Shown here: positions 1-6,346 of the stretch, one piece after another
How the letters are laid out: the number at the start of each line of letters is the position of its first letter
Position numbering within the stretch: the first letter of the stretch is position 1
Source of the DNA: Actinomycetes bacterium
Lineage (GTDB): Bacteria; Actinomycetota; Acidimicrobiia; Spongiisociales; UBA5794
Assembly: GCA_023336855.1 (NCBI GenBank)
Contig: JAMBLK010000144.1
Coordinates: 1 to 8,524 of the forward strand
Direction: 5' to 3'
DNA: 8,524 nucleotides
Notes under the pieces: generated by a model
The model's database searches: none
Seen by the model: only the letters and a program-made list of their open reading frames with translations
What the model was told of the DNA's origin: nothing
Made by a program: the position numbers and the translations under genes

Positions 1-48
1 ACAGCGGACAGCGGACAGCGGACAGCGGACAGCGGACAGCGGACAGCG
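1..48. repeat. Tandem heptamer array (ACAGCGG x 6.9)
   Basis: Six perfect copies of the 7-base unit ACAGCGG fill positions 1-42, and a seventh, six-base copy ends at 48. The array touches the window edge, so its true length is unknown. It lies 38 bases beyond the glpD stop and contains no gene. The copies are identical, which points to recent slippage expansion or to an assembly-sensitive simple repeat. Confidence 0.95.
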
Positions 49-70
49 AGGAGCACCGCACATCACTCGT

Positions 71-86
71 GGCTGTTGGCTGTCGG
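71..86. repeat. Inverted, diverged heptamer pair beside the glpD stop
   Basis: The 16 bases GGCTGTTGGCTGTCGG are two heptamers (GGCTGTT, GGCTGTC) in the opposite orientation to the array at 1-48. Bases 72-84 can pair with any two neighbouring array units over 13 positions with two mismatches. In a transcript of the glpD strand this would form a stem with several alternative registers. It may act as the operon's terminator or as a 3'-end stabiliser. There is no U-tract, so the terminator role is inference. Confidence 0.6.
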
Positions 87-1709
87 TTACGGCGAGCGCA
101 GCGAGCCCCAGTACTCGGCCAGGCGCTCATCGGCGTCATCACCGAACAGGATCTCCGCCGCCTCGTGGAGGCCCGGAGAAGACCGTACGTCTTCTTCTTT
201 GATCACTTGCGTGATCTTCGAACGGCGTCGGAGGAAGTCCTCGAGTTTGGTCACCATCTCGGTTTCGGCGGCGAGGCACAGCTCCACCCGGAGGTAGTCC
301 GCACTCTCGATGATGTCCTCCCCCATCGACGGGTCCTGTCGGATCTCGTCGAGCATCTCGAACGCCCGCCGTCCGTACCTGCGCCAGAGACGGTCCGACA
401 GCGGTTCCATATCGGGCTTGTCCCGGAGGCTGTCGAGGCGCATCAGTCGGGCTTGGCGATAGAACTCTTCACGGGTCGCCTTCGCCGGCTCCCCGTACCA
501 GGTGTGCGTGTCCTTCTCGAGCGGGATGCCCAGCCGCTCGACCTCGTCGGCGATCTCCTCCCCGACGTTGAGACAGTCGGTCAGCTTGCCCCCGAAGATG
601 GAGATCACGCTTGCTGCGTCATCGGTCTCGATCTCATGCTTGCGGGAGAGCTTCGTCCAATCAACATCCTGCTGATCGCCGCCGCCGGCAGCGACAACAA
701 GCGGCCGCACTCCACTTCGGTCGGCGATGACATCTTCCGGCGTCAGCGGTTCAGGTAAATCCAGCCTGGCGTTGATCTGGTCGAGCAGGAACTCCCGGTC
801 CTCGTCCGTGACCTCGGTGTACGGCGTATCGATGCGAGTGTCGGTCGTTCCGATCACCGAGCGCCGCCCCATGGGGATGACGTAGAACAGGCGTCCCGTG
901 TCGTCGTAGAACGCCAGCACACGCTCATCCGGGGTGATCTGGGGAACAATGAGGTGGATCCCCTTCGAGTACACGACCCGATGAGCGGTCTTGACATCGA
1001 GTTCCTCACTCACCCCGTCGATGAACGGGCCTGCAGCGTTGATCAGGATCCTGGCTGTGCACGTGAACGGCTCGCCACCGGAGTCGACGTCCTGGAGCGT
1101 GACCTGCCACCGCCCGTCCCGACGTTCGGCGCCGACCGCCTCGACGTAGTTCACAGCCGTCGCTCCGACGTCGAGGGCGGATCGCACGAAGCTGAAGACG
1201 AAACGTGAGTCGTTGTCCGGCAGGTAGGCGTCGTAGTACTCGATGCCTCCGACGACACCTTCGGTGTTCACCATCGGTGCAATCTCGCTGATCTTCTCGG
1301 TGGAGAGATATCTGGGACGGTGAGTGCGGAAGCTCCCGATTCCCCAGTAGCCGGTCGCACCCAATGCAGCGAGCCACGTGGGATGCGGCGAAGCCTCGTC
1401 GAGAGCCGCGACGAACGGAATCGGTTTGATGTTGTCCGGGTAGGACTTGATGAGTCGGTTCCGGGAGACGCAGAGCTTGCGAACGAGCAGGAGTTCGTAG
1501 CCCTCGAGGTACTTGAAGCCACCCCACACGAGGTTGGACGATTCCTGGCTCGTGAAGCTCCCGAAGTCGCCGCGGTCCACGAGCGCCACGGTTGCGCCTC
1601 GTCCGGCGAGGACTGCCGCAGACACGGCACCGTTGATCCCCCCTCCGATGATCAGAACGTCGAAGGAGCCACCATTGAGTTTCGCGAGCGCGGTATTTCG
1701 GAGTGCCAT
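87..1709 (-). CDS. glpD: Aerobic-type glycerol-3-phosphate dehydrogenase (FAD, quinone-linked)
   Basis: This 540-residue protein should oxidise sn-glycerol-3-phosphate to dihydroxyacetone phosphate and pass electrons through FAD to membrane quinone, working at the inner face of the membrane. The N-terminal FAD-binding Rossmann loop GGGING is at residues 22-27, followed by the acidic strand end LVDRGDFG (43-50). The family segment SSNLVWGGFKYLE (57-69) contacts FAD. SGVRPL (332-337) and FGGKLT (372-377) carry the Arg and Lys expected at the substrate phosphate site. A C-terminal cap domain follows from about 400, as in full-length GlpD. The ATG at 1709 is chosen because conserved sequence begins there. 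An open extension of 102 codons upstream only reads the permease gene in another frame. The ribosome site is weak (AGGTAGG, about 12 bases upstream). The gene lies 47 bases after ugpE and is probably the last gene of the operon. Confidence 0.95.
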   Translation of the reverse strand: MALRNTALAKLNGGSFDVLIIGGGINGAVSAAVLAGRGATVALVDRGDFGSFTSQESSNLVWGGFKYLEGYELLLVRKLCVSRNRLIKSYPDNIKPIPFVAALDEASPHPTWLAALGATGYWGIGSFRTHRPRYLSTEKISEIAPMVNTEGVVGGIEYYDAYLPDNDSRFVFSFVRSALDVGATAVNYVEAVGAERRDGRWQVTLQDVDSGGEPFTCTARILINAAGPFIDGVSEELDVKTAHRVVYSKGIHLIVPQITPDERVLAFYDDTGRLFYVIPMGRRSVIGTTDTRIDTPYTEVTDEDREFLLDQINARLDLPEPLTPEDVIADRSGVRPLVVAAGGGDQQDVDWTKLSRKHEIETDDAASVISIFGGKLTDCLNVGEEIADEVERLGIPLEKDTHTWYGEPAKATREEFYRQARLMRLDSLRDKPDMEPLSDRLWRRYGRRAFEMLDEIRQDPSMGEDIIESADYLRVELCLAAETEMVTKLEDFLRRRSKITQVIKEEDVRSSPGLHEAAEILFGDDADERLAEYWGSLRSP

Positions 1710-1756
1710 GATTCGATCGTACCTACCTATCCGGATCCCGACCGGAGTCCAAAGAC

Positions 1757-2608
1757 CTACTTCTGTTGGCCGATCGCGAAGCCGCTCATGAACGGCTTCT
1801 GCATGAGCACGAAGATGATCGCCGGTGGGATGGAGGCGATGATCGCTGCGAGCATGAGCGGTCCATATGTGAGGGCACCGTCGATATTCGTCAGTGTCTG
1901 GAGGGCTACCTGCACGACCTGCTTCGACTCGTCTCTGATGATCAGACTCGGCCACAGGAACATGTTCCACGTGTACACGAACTGGATCACAAAGAGTGCG
2001 GCGATGACGTTCCACGACAGCGGGATCAGCACCTTGGTGAGGAACTGAATGGGTGATGCCCCGTCTATCTGAGACGCCTCGAGCAGTTCAGCTGGGAGGT
2101 TCGCGAAGTGCTGCCGGAACAGGAACGCTCCGGTGGCCGATGCCAGGAACGGCACCGTGATCGCCGCCATCGAGTCCTGCCATCCGATCTCCGAGACGAA
2201 TCGGAACATCGCCAGGATCATGACCTCGGTCGGCATCATCAGCGTGACCAGGACCAGGAAGAACACGATCCATTTGCCACGGAACTTGAAATAGACGAAC
2301 GCGAGGCCGGCAAGGAGCGAGAGAATGGTCTTTCCCGTCGTGACCAGGATCGCCTGCACCGTCGAGTTCCACATGGCGCCGGCGAAATCCCTTCCGAACC
2401 AGACGGCGTCGAAGTTCGATTTCAGAGCGCTGCCGGGCGTCAACTGGAACGCGAAGATCTCCGTGTTGGTCTGCGTGGCGATCAGCGCTGCATACAGCAA
2501 CGGGAACGCGATCACGAAGGCCGTCACCGACAGTGCCAGGTGGAACGTCCACTGGCGACCTCTGAAGAAGGTCCTCTTCTTCACTCCCGGTGTGAGTCCC
2601 TCTGCCAT
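1757..2608 (-). CDS. ugpE: ABC transporter permease, UgpE-like (glycerol-3-phosphate / glycerophosphodiester import)
   Basis: This 283-residue inner-membrane protein is the second half of the transport channel. It has a cytoplasmic basic N-terminus, then about six hydrophobic segments starting near residues 22-45 and ending near 248-270. The cytoplasmic coupling (EAA) loop is at 177-197, containing LEASQIDGASP, and would dock on the ATPase. The ending MQKPFMSGFAIG resembles the C-terminus of UgpE. Its ATG shares one base with the ugpA stop (TAATG), so translation is likely coupled. A run of seven Gs, four bases before the ATG, may serve as the ribosome site. Length is normal for the family. 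Substrate assignment rests on the ugpB and glpD neighbours, since permease sequence alone cannot separate Ugp from sugar (CUT1) transporters. Confidence 0.9.
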   Translation of the reverse strand: MAEGLTPGVKKRTFFRGRQWTFHLALSVTAFVIAFPLLYAALIATQTNTEIFAFQLTPGSALKSNFDAVWFGRDFAGAMWNSTVQAILVTTGKTILSLLAGLAFVYFKFRGKWIVFFLVLVTLMMPTEVMILAMFRFVSEIGWQDSMAAITVPFLASATGAFLFRQHFANLPAELLEASQIDGASPIQFLTKVLIPLSWNVIAALFVIQFVYTWNMFLWPSLIIRDESKQVVQVALQTLTNIDGALTYGPLMLAAIIASIPPAIIFVLMQKPFMSGFAIGQQK

Positions 2609-3987
2609 TACGCCCCCCCGTAACTAACTTTGCTGCCGGTCGTTCGGAACTGCCACAACGTGATGGCGATAACCGCAGCGAACAGCAGGACGGATTGGGC
2701 GGCACCACGGCCGAGGTCACCGTTGTTGACACCGACGCGAATGATCTCGTAGATCGCTATCGATGTCTTGCCCGCCGGCGCACCCTTGGTCATGAAATCG
2801 ACCGTTGCGTAGACCTCGAAGAACGCGTACACGAGGTTCGTGACAAGCAGGAAGAACGTGATCGGCGATAGCGCCGGCATCACGATCTTGTAGAACCGTT
2901 GCCAGGACGAGGCACCGTCGATCACGGCAGCCTCGATCTGATCCGTCGACACGGTCTGGAGGCCGGCGAGGTAGAACAGGATGTTGTACCCGAGGATCTT
3001 CCACCCGCTCGCGAGAATGATGGAACCTTGTGCCAGCATGGCACTCTCGCGGTAGTTCGGGACGTCGATTCCGAACACGACGTCCATTCCGTGCGTGAAG
3101 ATTCCGGCCGTCGGATCGAAGATCATGAAGAAGAGCACGCCGGCAACGGCAGGCGAGATGGCGTACGGCCAGATCAGCAGCGTCCGGTAGGCGCTGCCGC
3201 CACGGATCTTGCGGAATGCGAGGTAGGCGACCGCCAGGCCGCCGATCATGCCGAAGGCGACGATGCCCACGGTGATGATGAGTGTGTTGACGTACACGTC
3301 GCGGTAATCGACCTGGCCGCCGCCACCTGGCGAGAACATGAGGTACATCGCCACGAAGATCGCCAGCATCCCGACCACTGATGCAACGTCTGCGCCCTTC
3401 CGGCTCCATGTTCCCGGACCGGAGTGGTTCATCCAGAACCTCGCACCGTAGATCACGGCGATGGCAATCAACGGGTAGGCGACCAACTTCGCAGGATTCA
3501 AGATGAGCAACTCGGTGAAGTTGCCGAAGCACACATCGATGGACCTGGGGGCGCCGAGCTTCGTCAGCTTGGTGGAGAGGGTGAACGTCCGGAACGCCGG
3601 GTAGTACAGGAAGACGACGAGGATGAGCAGCGTGGGCGAGAGAAGGACCCACGGGACCCACCAGCCCATGCGGTATCCGCCTGTACGGATCTCACCGGCC
3701 ATCGCTGCGCTCGCTTTGGCCTTTCCGTCCGCCCGGTCGAAGAACGACCGGAGCGCGATCAGGGCGATCCAAGCAGCTCCCCACATGAGGGTGAGGGAGA
3801 GGAGATGGTCGACGCCGGACGTGCCCTCGGTGAATCCACAACGACCCATGACGAGAGGAGTGATCGCGGCACCGGCCACGGCGGTCGCCGAGCCGATGGC
3901 GTACCGCTGTAACGATCGTCTTTCAAGATTCAGGAACACGTAGAGCGGCCCGAGCAGGGCGGCGATGACGAGTCCGAAGATCAGCAT
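2608..3987 (-). CDS. ugpA: ABC transporter permease, UgpA-like, with extra membrane segments
   Basis: This is the first permease half of the importer, predicted in the inner membrane. The coupling loop is clear at residues 351-374 (EAAVIDGASSWQRFYKIVMP and onward). The core family helices appear at about 110-130, 232-256, 268-290, 320-342, 374-396 and 430-447. At 459 residues it is roughly 160 longer than the usual UgpA of about 295. An added N-terminal part (1-105) holds three hydrophobic stretches near 1-19, 32-48 and 60-80. A second addition (about 165-228) between core helices 1 and 2 has two more hydrophobic stretches and a GGGG turn. The ATG at 3987 is the first possible start, because an in-frame TGA lies two codons upstream. 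No convincing Shine-Dalgarno site precedes it, so expression may depend on ugpB translation. Confidence 0.9.
   Translation of the reverse strand: MLIFGLVIAALLGPLYVFLNLERRSLQRYAIGSATAVAGAAITPLVMGRCGFTEGTSGVDHLLSLTLMWGAAWIALIALRSFFDRADGKAKASAAMAGEIRTGGYRMGWWVPWVLLSPTLLILVVFLYYPAFRTFTLSTKLTKLGAPRSIDVCFGNFTELLILNPAKLVAYPLIAIAVIYGARFWMNHSGPGTWSRKGADVASVVGMLAIFVAMYLMFSPGGGGQVDYRDVYVNTLIITVGIVAFGMIGGLAVAYLAFRKIRGGSAYRTLLIWPYAISPAVAGVLFFMIFDPTAGIFTHGMDVVFGIDVPNYRESAMLAQGSIILASGWKILGYNILFYLAGLQTVSTDQIEAAVIDGASSWQRFYKIVMPALSPITFFLLVTNLVYAFFEVYATVDFMTKGAPAGKTSIAIYEIIRVGVNNGDLGRGAAQSVLLFAAVIAITLWQFRTTGSKVSYGGA
2613..2619 (-). repeat. G7 homopolymer at the ugpA/ugpE junction
   Basis: On the coding (minus) strand seven consecutive Gs are followed by CGTAATG, where TAA ends ugpA and ATG starts ugpE. 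The tract encodes the final Gly-Gly and the first base of the last Ala codon of UgpA. It also lies at Shine-Dalgarno distance from the ugpE start. Gain of one G, or a -1 ribosomal shift here, would join the ugpA frame to the ugpE ATG frame without a stop. Confidence 0.7.
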
Positions 3988-4032
3988 GAACTGTCAGCGC
4001 TCATTCAAGGCTCCACATGGAGGTTCGGATGT

Positions 4033-4058
4033 GGGGGCGGAGCATAGGCTCCGCCCCC
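4033..4058 (-). terminator. Strong intercistronic GC hairpin after ugpB
   Basis: The arms GGGGGCGGAGC (4033-4043) and GCTCCGCCCCC (4048-4058) are perfectly complementary over 11 pairs with a four-base loop. On the transcript it begins 17 bases after the ugpB stop and ends 45 bases before the ugpA start. There is no U-tract. It could cause partial termination, or protect the ugpB message from 3' decay, so that binding protein exceeds permeases, as hairpins do downstream of other binding-protein genes. Which of the two applies cannot be told from sequence. Confidence 0.75.
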
Positions 4059-4075
4059 AATCCATTGCGATTCGA

Positions 4076-5542
4076 TCAGCCTCCGAAGAGGAGTTCGTAC
4101 TCAGACAGTGACTTGTTCGCTTCCGCATTGGCATCCGCCATGCGAGTAGCGACATCGAGGTCGTTCACGAGGATGTCCTCGATCGCGATCGTGATGACGT
4201 CACGGATGGAAACGAAGTTACCGAGCAACGCACCAAGCGAGGCCGGCGTGTTCTTCGCCGCCGCGAGCTGATCAGAAGCGACCTTGCTGTTCGGGCTCTC
4301 GTCGTACCAACCCTCGGCTTCGAGGAGATCGACGGCGTCCTGCGTGATCGGGATGTACCCGGTCAGCTGATGCCATGCCGCTGCGTTGGCAGGATTCGAG
4401 AAGAAGTTCAAGAACGCAAGCGCTCCGTCCTCCGTCGCGGTGTCCATGCCGTCGAGCATCCAGATCGTCGCTCCACCGATGAGGTTGCCGACGTAGTCGG
4501 TGTCCCCGTCAGAAGGCATGAAGCTGGCCACGTTGGTGAACTCAGCGTTCTCATCGAAGAACGTCGTGTCCGAACTCGAGTAGACGAGCATCGCTACTTC
4601 TCCGGCAAGGTAGGCATTCGACGTGCCGTCCCAGTCGCGCTGGAGACCCGTGTAGGTGTAGTAGCCCACATCGTTGAGGCTCTTCCACCACTCGAGGTAG
4701 TTCATCATGCCGTCGGACTCGAGGAAGACCTCAGTCGCACGGCCGGTACGGCCGTTGTCGGCGTTACCAAGGAGCTCACCCTGCTGACCGAGCGTCTGCT
4801 CGACGAACCACGAATGGTTCGGCCATGTGATACATCCACTGGGTGCATCATCAAGTGCCATGACGGCTGCACAAGCGGTCTCAACCTCGGCCCACGTGGC
4901 GGGCGGCGTGGTGATACCGGCTTCGTTGAGCATGTCCATGTTGTTGAACATGACCGTCGTTGACGTGTTCCACGGCATCGAATAGAACGAACCGTCCACC
5001 GTGTAGTAGTTGCGTGCCGCATCGACGACCGAGTCGAGAACAACCGGCTCGCCGAGGATCTCGGTACGACCGGCAATCGCGTCGGTGACCGACTTGAAGA
5101 TCGGGTTCAAGTCACCATCAACGGCATCAAGTGCCTGCCTGGTGGCAGCCTCGAAGAAGTGGATGAGTCCCGGGGGCTCGCCACTGTCCACTGCAAGAAC
5201 GGCGGCATCGAACACGTCGTTGTACGACGCGAATGACGTCACCCGCACGTTGTACTCGGGGTGCTTCTCGTTGAACTCCGCAGCCCTGTCTTCGGAGAAT
5301 CCGAGTCGGGCTTCATCGGAGAACGCTACCCAGAAGTCGATGTCGATCTTCTCTGTGGGCGGCGCTGTCGTCGCCGGTGCTGCCGTCGTCGTCGGCGCAG
5401 CTTCAGTCGTCTCAGTCGCAGCCGTTGTTTCGGTTGCGGCTGCTGTTGTATCGGTTCCAGAATCAGAGTCGTCGCTCGAGCATGCTGCGGCGACAAGCAT
5501 CACCACAGCCAGGAGCACGAAATATCTCAATAGACCCTTCAC
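4076..5542 (-). CDS. ugpB: Substrate-binding lipoprotein, UgpB-like (glycerol-3-phosphate / glycerophosphodiester)
   Basis: This 488-residue lipoprotein captures the ligand outside the membrane and hands it to the permeases. The signal peptide is residues 1-20, with the lipid-anchored Cys at 21 (MLVAAAC). A Thr/Ala/Pro-rich tether spans about 30-64. The binding fold starts at DIDFW (67-71). Blocks resembling E. coli UgpB are PWNTSTTV (190-197), LIGGATIW (354-361), FSNPANAAAWHQLTGYIPIT (381-400) and GNFVSIRD (441-448). By manual alignment from memory, the ligand-contact positions of E. coli UgpB correspond to Tyr107, Glu131, Ser194, Trp245, a Ser in 322-324, Gly357, Tyr396 and Arg447, and all look kept. 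The GTG at 5542 is chosen because AAGGA lies six bases upstream and the signal peptide begins there. Glycerophosphocholine rather than glycerol-3-phosphate as the ligand cannot be excluded. Confidence 0.93.
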   Translation of the reverse strand: MKGLLRYFVLLAVVMLVAAACSSDDSDSGTDTTAAATETTAATETTEAAPTTTAAPATTAPPTEKIDIDFWVAFSDEARLGFSEDRAAEFNEKHPEYNVRVTSFASYNDVFDAAVLAVDSGEPPGLIHFFEAATRQALDAVDGDLNPIFKSVTDAIAGRTEILGEPVVLDSVVDAARNYYTVDGSFYSMPWNTSTTVMFNNMDMLNEAGITTPPATWAEVETACAAVMALDDAPSGCITWPNHSWFVEQTLGQQGELLGNADNGRTGRATEVFLESDGMMNYLEWWKSLNDVGYYTYTGLQRDWDGTSNAYLAGEVAMLVYSSSDTTFFDENAEFTNVASFMPSDGDTDYVGNLIGGATIWMLDGMDTATEDGALAFLNFFSNPANAAAWHQLTGYIPITQDAVDLLEAEGWYDESPNSKVASDQLAAAKNTPASLGALLGNFVSIRDVITIAIEDILVNDLDVATRMADANAEANKSLSEYELLFGG

Positions 5543-5548
5543 GAGCCA

Positions 5549-5557
5549 TCCTTCCTC
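5549..5557 (-). promoter_or_regulatory. Ribosome binding site deciding the GTG start of ugpB
   Basis: On the minus strand GAGGAAGGA stands six bases before the GTG at 5542. It supports that start over upstream in-frame codons, which would extend the protein through non-conserved sequence antisense to the divergent gene. A nearby ATG (5548-5546) is in a different frame and soon reaches a stop. Confidence 0.8.
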
Positions 5558-5566
5558 ATTGGCAAA

Positions 5567-5582
5567 GCGGCACGAGTGCCGC
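5567..5582. promoter_or_regulatory. Palindrome GCGGCACGAGTGCCGC, candidate operator
   Basis: Two 7-base arms (GCGGCAC / GTGCCGC) flank a 2-base centre, 25 to 40 bases upstream of the ugpB start. It could be a repressor site in the ugp leader, or an RNA hairpin just before the ribosome site. No family of regulator is recognised from it. Confidence 0.45.
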
Positions 5583-5586
5583 GTAC

Positions 5587-5598
5587 TTGATCGATCAA
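5587..5598. promoter_or_regulatory. Perfect 12-base palindrome TTGATCGATCAA, candidate operator
   Basis: Perfect dyad symmetry over 12 bases, five bases beyond the previous palindrome and 45 to 56 bases upstream of the ugpB start. It lies in the spacer shared by the divergent genes. Binding by a glycerol- or phosphate-responsive regulator is plausible, but that is inference. Confidence 0.45.
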
Positions 5599-5627
5599 CA
5601 CGCTGCCTGTTTGCACCGTGCGTCGAA

Positions 5628-5646
5628 CTCATACATCTTATACGAG
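5628..5646. promoter_or_regulatory. Imperfect palindrome over a possible ugpB -10 element
   Basis: CTCATACATCTTATACGAG has 8-base arms matching at six of eight positions around a TCT centre. Read on the minus strand it contains TATAAG (5642-5637), the best -10-like hexamer upstream of ugpB. No good -35 hexamer is visible at 16-18 bases, so the promoter is weakly supported. If real, transcription would begin near 5630 and both other palindromes would fall in the leader. Confidence 0.3.
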
Positions 5647-5723
5647 CCGTGAAGGGGCTTGTGCCAGTTCTCGCAGTACGGTGGATCCGGCCGGTGGAAG
5701 ACAAAGCTGAAGGGCCAGAAACG

Positions 5724-6146
5724 GTGAGAGATCGAACAGCCAAGTACATGTCGTCGCTCCATCGAGTGCTGTATCGCAGCACCGGGGGAGCCATCGGTCG
5801 GCGCCTCGTCGACAACGACATGTGTCTGCTGACGACCACCGGCCGGCAATCGGGGAAGCAGCACACGGTGCCACTCCTCTATCTGTGCGACGACGAACGC
5901 CTCGTCGTCATCGCATCGTGGGGCGGCAGGGATGAGCATCCCCACTGGTACCTGAACCTGCTCGCGAAGCCTGATGCGAACGTGCAGGTCCTCAATGACC
6001 GGTGGCCCGCCACAGCGACGACGGCGTCCCCCGCCGATCGGACGATCTGGTGGCCAAGAGTCCTCGATGCCTACGACGGATACGCGGAGTATGAGTCCCG
6101 CACCGCCCGTGAGATCCCCGTCGTCTTCCTCGATCCGTCGTCCTAA
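5724..6146 (+). CDS. Nitroreductase/quinone-reductase family, F420H2-dependent (DDN-like)
   Basis: This 140-residue protein matches the small split-barrel F420H2-dependent reductase family (Pfam F420H2_quin_red, relatives of mycobacterial Ddn). Family signatures are LHRVLYRSTGGAIG (12-25), the cofactor-binding strand LLTTTGRQSGKQHTVPLLYL (35-54), IASWGG (63-68), HPHWYLNLLAKP (72-83) and the C-terminal YESRTAREIPVVFL (123-136). Such enzymes reduce quinones or other acceptors with deazaflavin F420H2; the natural substrate here is unknown. GTG at 5724 is preferred because GAAGGG lies nine bases upstream. GTG at 5694 and ATG at 5748 are alternatives, the latter leaving only four residues before the conserved LHR. 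The open frame extends far upstream, but that part only mirrors ugpB on the other strand. It is transcribed divergently from ugpB. Confidence 0.85.
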   Translation: MRDRTAKYMSSLHRVLYRSTGGAIGRRLVDNDMCLLTTTGRQSGKQHTVPLLYLCDDERLVVIASWGGRDEHPHWYLNLLAKPDANVQVLNDRWPATATTASPADRTIWWPRVLDAYDGYAEYESRTAREIPVVFLDPSS

Positions 6147-6346
6147 TCGTCGTGCGAACTCGCAACCCCCGGGTCTCGTAGTCCGTTCGACCCAATTCAC
6201 GTGGGTCGTCTCAAGAATCCGAAGTGTCAGGTCGAAGACACTCGGGAAGGGATCGGAGCGATGCGTCTCCGTTCTCCTGGACCCCGATGGGGACCTCCCG
6301 GGCGGGAGGGGAATGCCGGCGCTTCGCCTACAAGGTGGAGGCACCG
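6147..6346 (+). other. 200-base spacer with consecutive predicted hairpins, leader of the secreted repeat protein
   Basis: No gene is seen here. Short perfect stems follow each other: CGACCCA/TGGGTCG (6188-6208), AGTGTC/GACACT (6223-6242), CGGAG/CTCCG (6254-6271), CCCC/GGGG (6282-6292) and CCTCCCG/CGGGAGG (6294-6309). A last 4-pair stem, GGTG/CACC (6334-6345), would display the ribosome site GAGG in its loop. The first may end the upstream reductase transcript. The rest may be a structured 5' leader. No known riboswitch class is recognised, and in GC-rich DNA such stems can occur by chance. Confidence 0.4.

Noticed and set aside
1..48. CRISPR array
   Set aside because: The units are only seven bases long and directly abutting, with no spacers.
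1710..2015. A 102-codon N-terminal extension of GlpD
   Set aside because: It overlaps the ugpE coding sequence in another frame and shows no conserved domain. The Rossmann fold begins right after the ATG at 1709.
1320..2048. A 242-codon plus-strand frame across the ugpE/glpD junction
   Set aside because: It is antisense to two well-conserved genes and has no recognisable motif or ribosome site.
4076..5542. Sugar-binding (maltose/CUT1) assignment for the binding protein
   Set aside because: Several long blocks resemble UgpB, the ligand-contact positions look kept, and glpD is in the operon. All favour glycerophosphate-type ligands.
5655..5670. Sigma-54 promoter (TGGCAC) upstream of ugpB on the minus strand
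   Set aside because: The second element (TTGC at the right spacing) is absent, and sigma-54 is not expected in this group.
5010..5723. A long N-terminal extension of the F420-reductase frame
   Set aside because: The extension is antisense to ugpB, is low-complexity Val/Ala/Ser mirrored from the lipoprotein tether, and the family starts near the LHRVLYR segment.
5543..5866. Upstream extension of UgpB from an ATG at 5866
   Set aside because: It would bury the signal peptide 108 residues inside the protein and lies antisense to the F420-reductase gene. The GTG at 5542 has a strong ribosome site.
6223..6345. Cyclic-di-AMP (ydaO) riboswitch before an envelope-protein gene
   Set aside because: The GGACCCCGATGGGG segment is only superficially similar. 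The conserved GGUGAAU-like and downstream consensus blocks are missing.
6224..6346. Earlier ATG at 6224 for the secreted repeat protein
   Set aside because: It would place 41 charged, unconserved residues before a normal signal peptide, and it has no good ribosome site.
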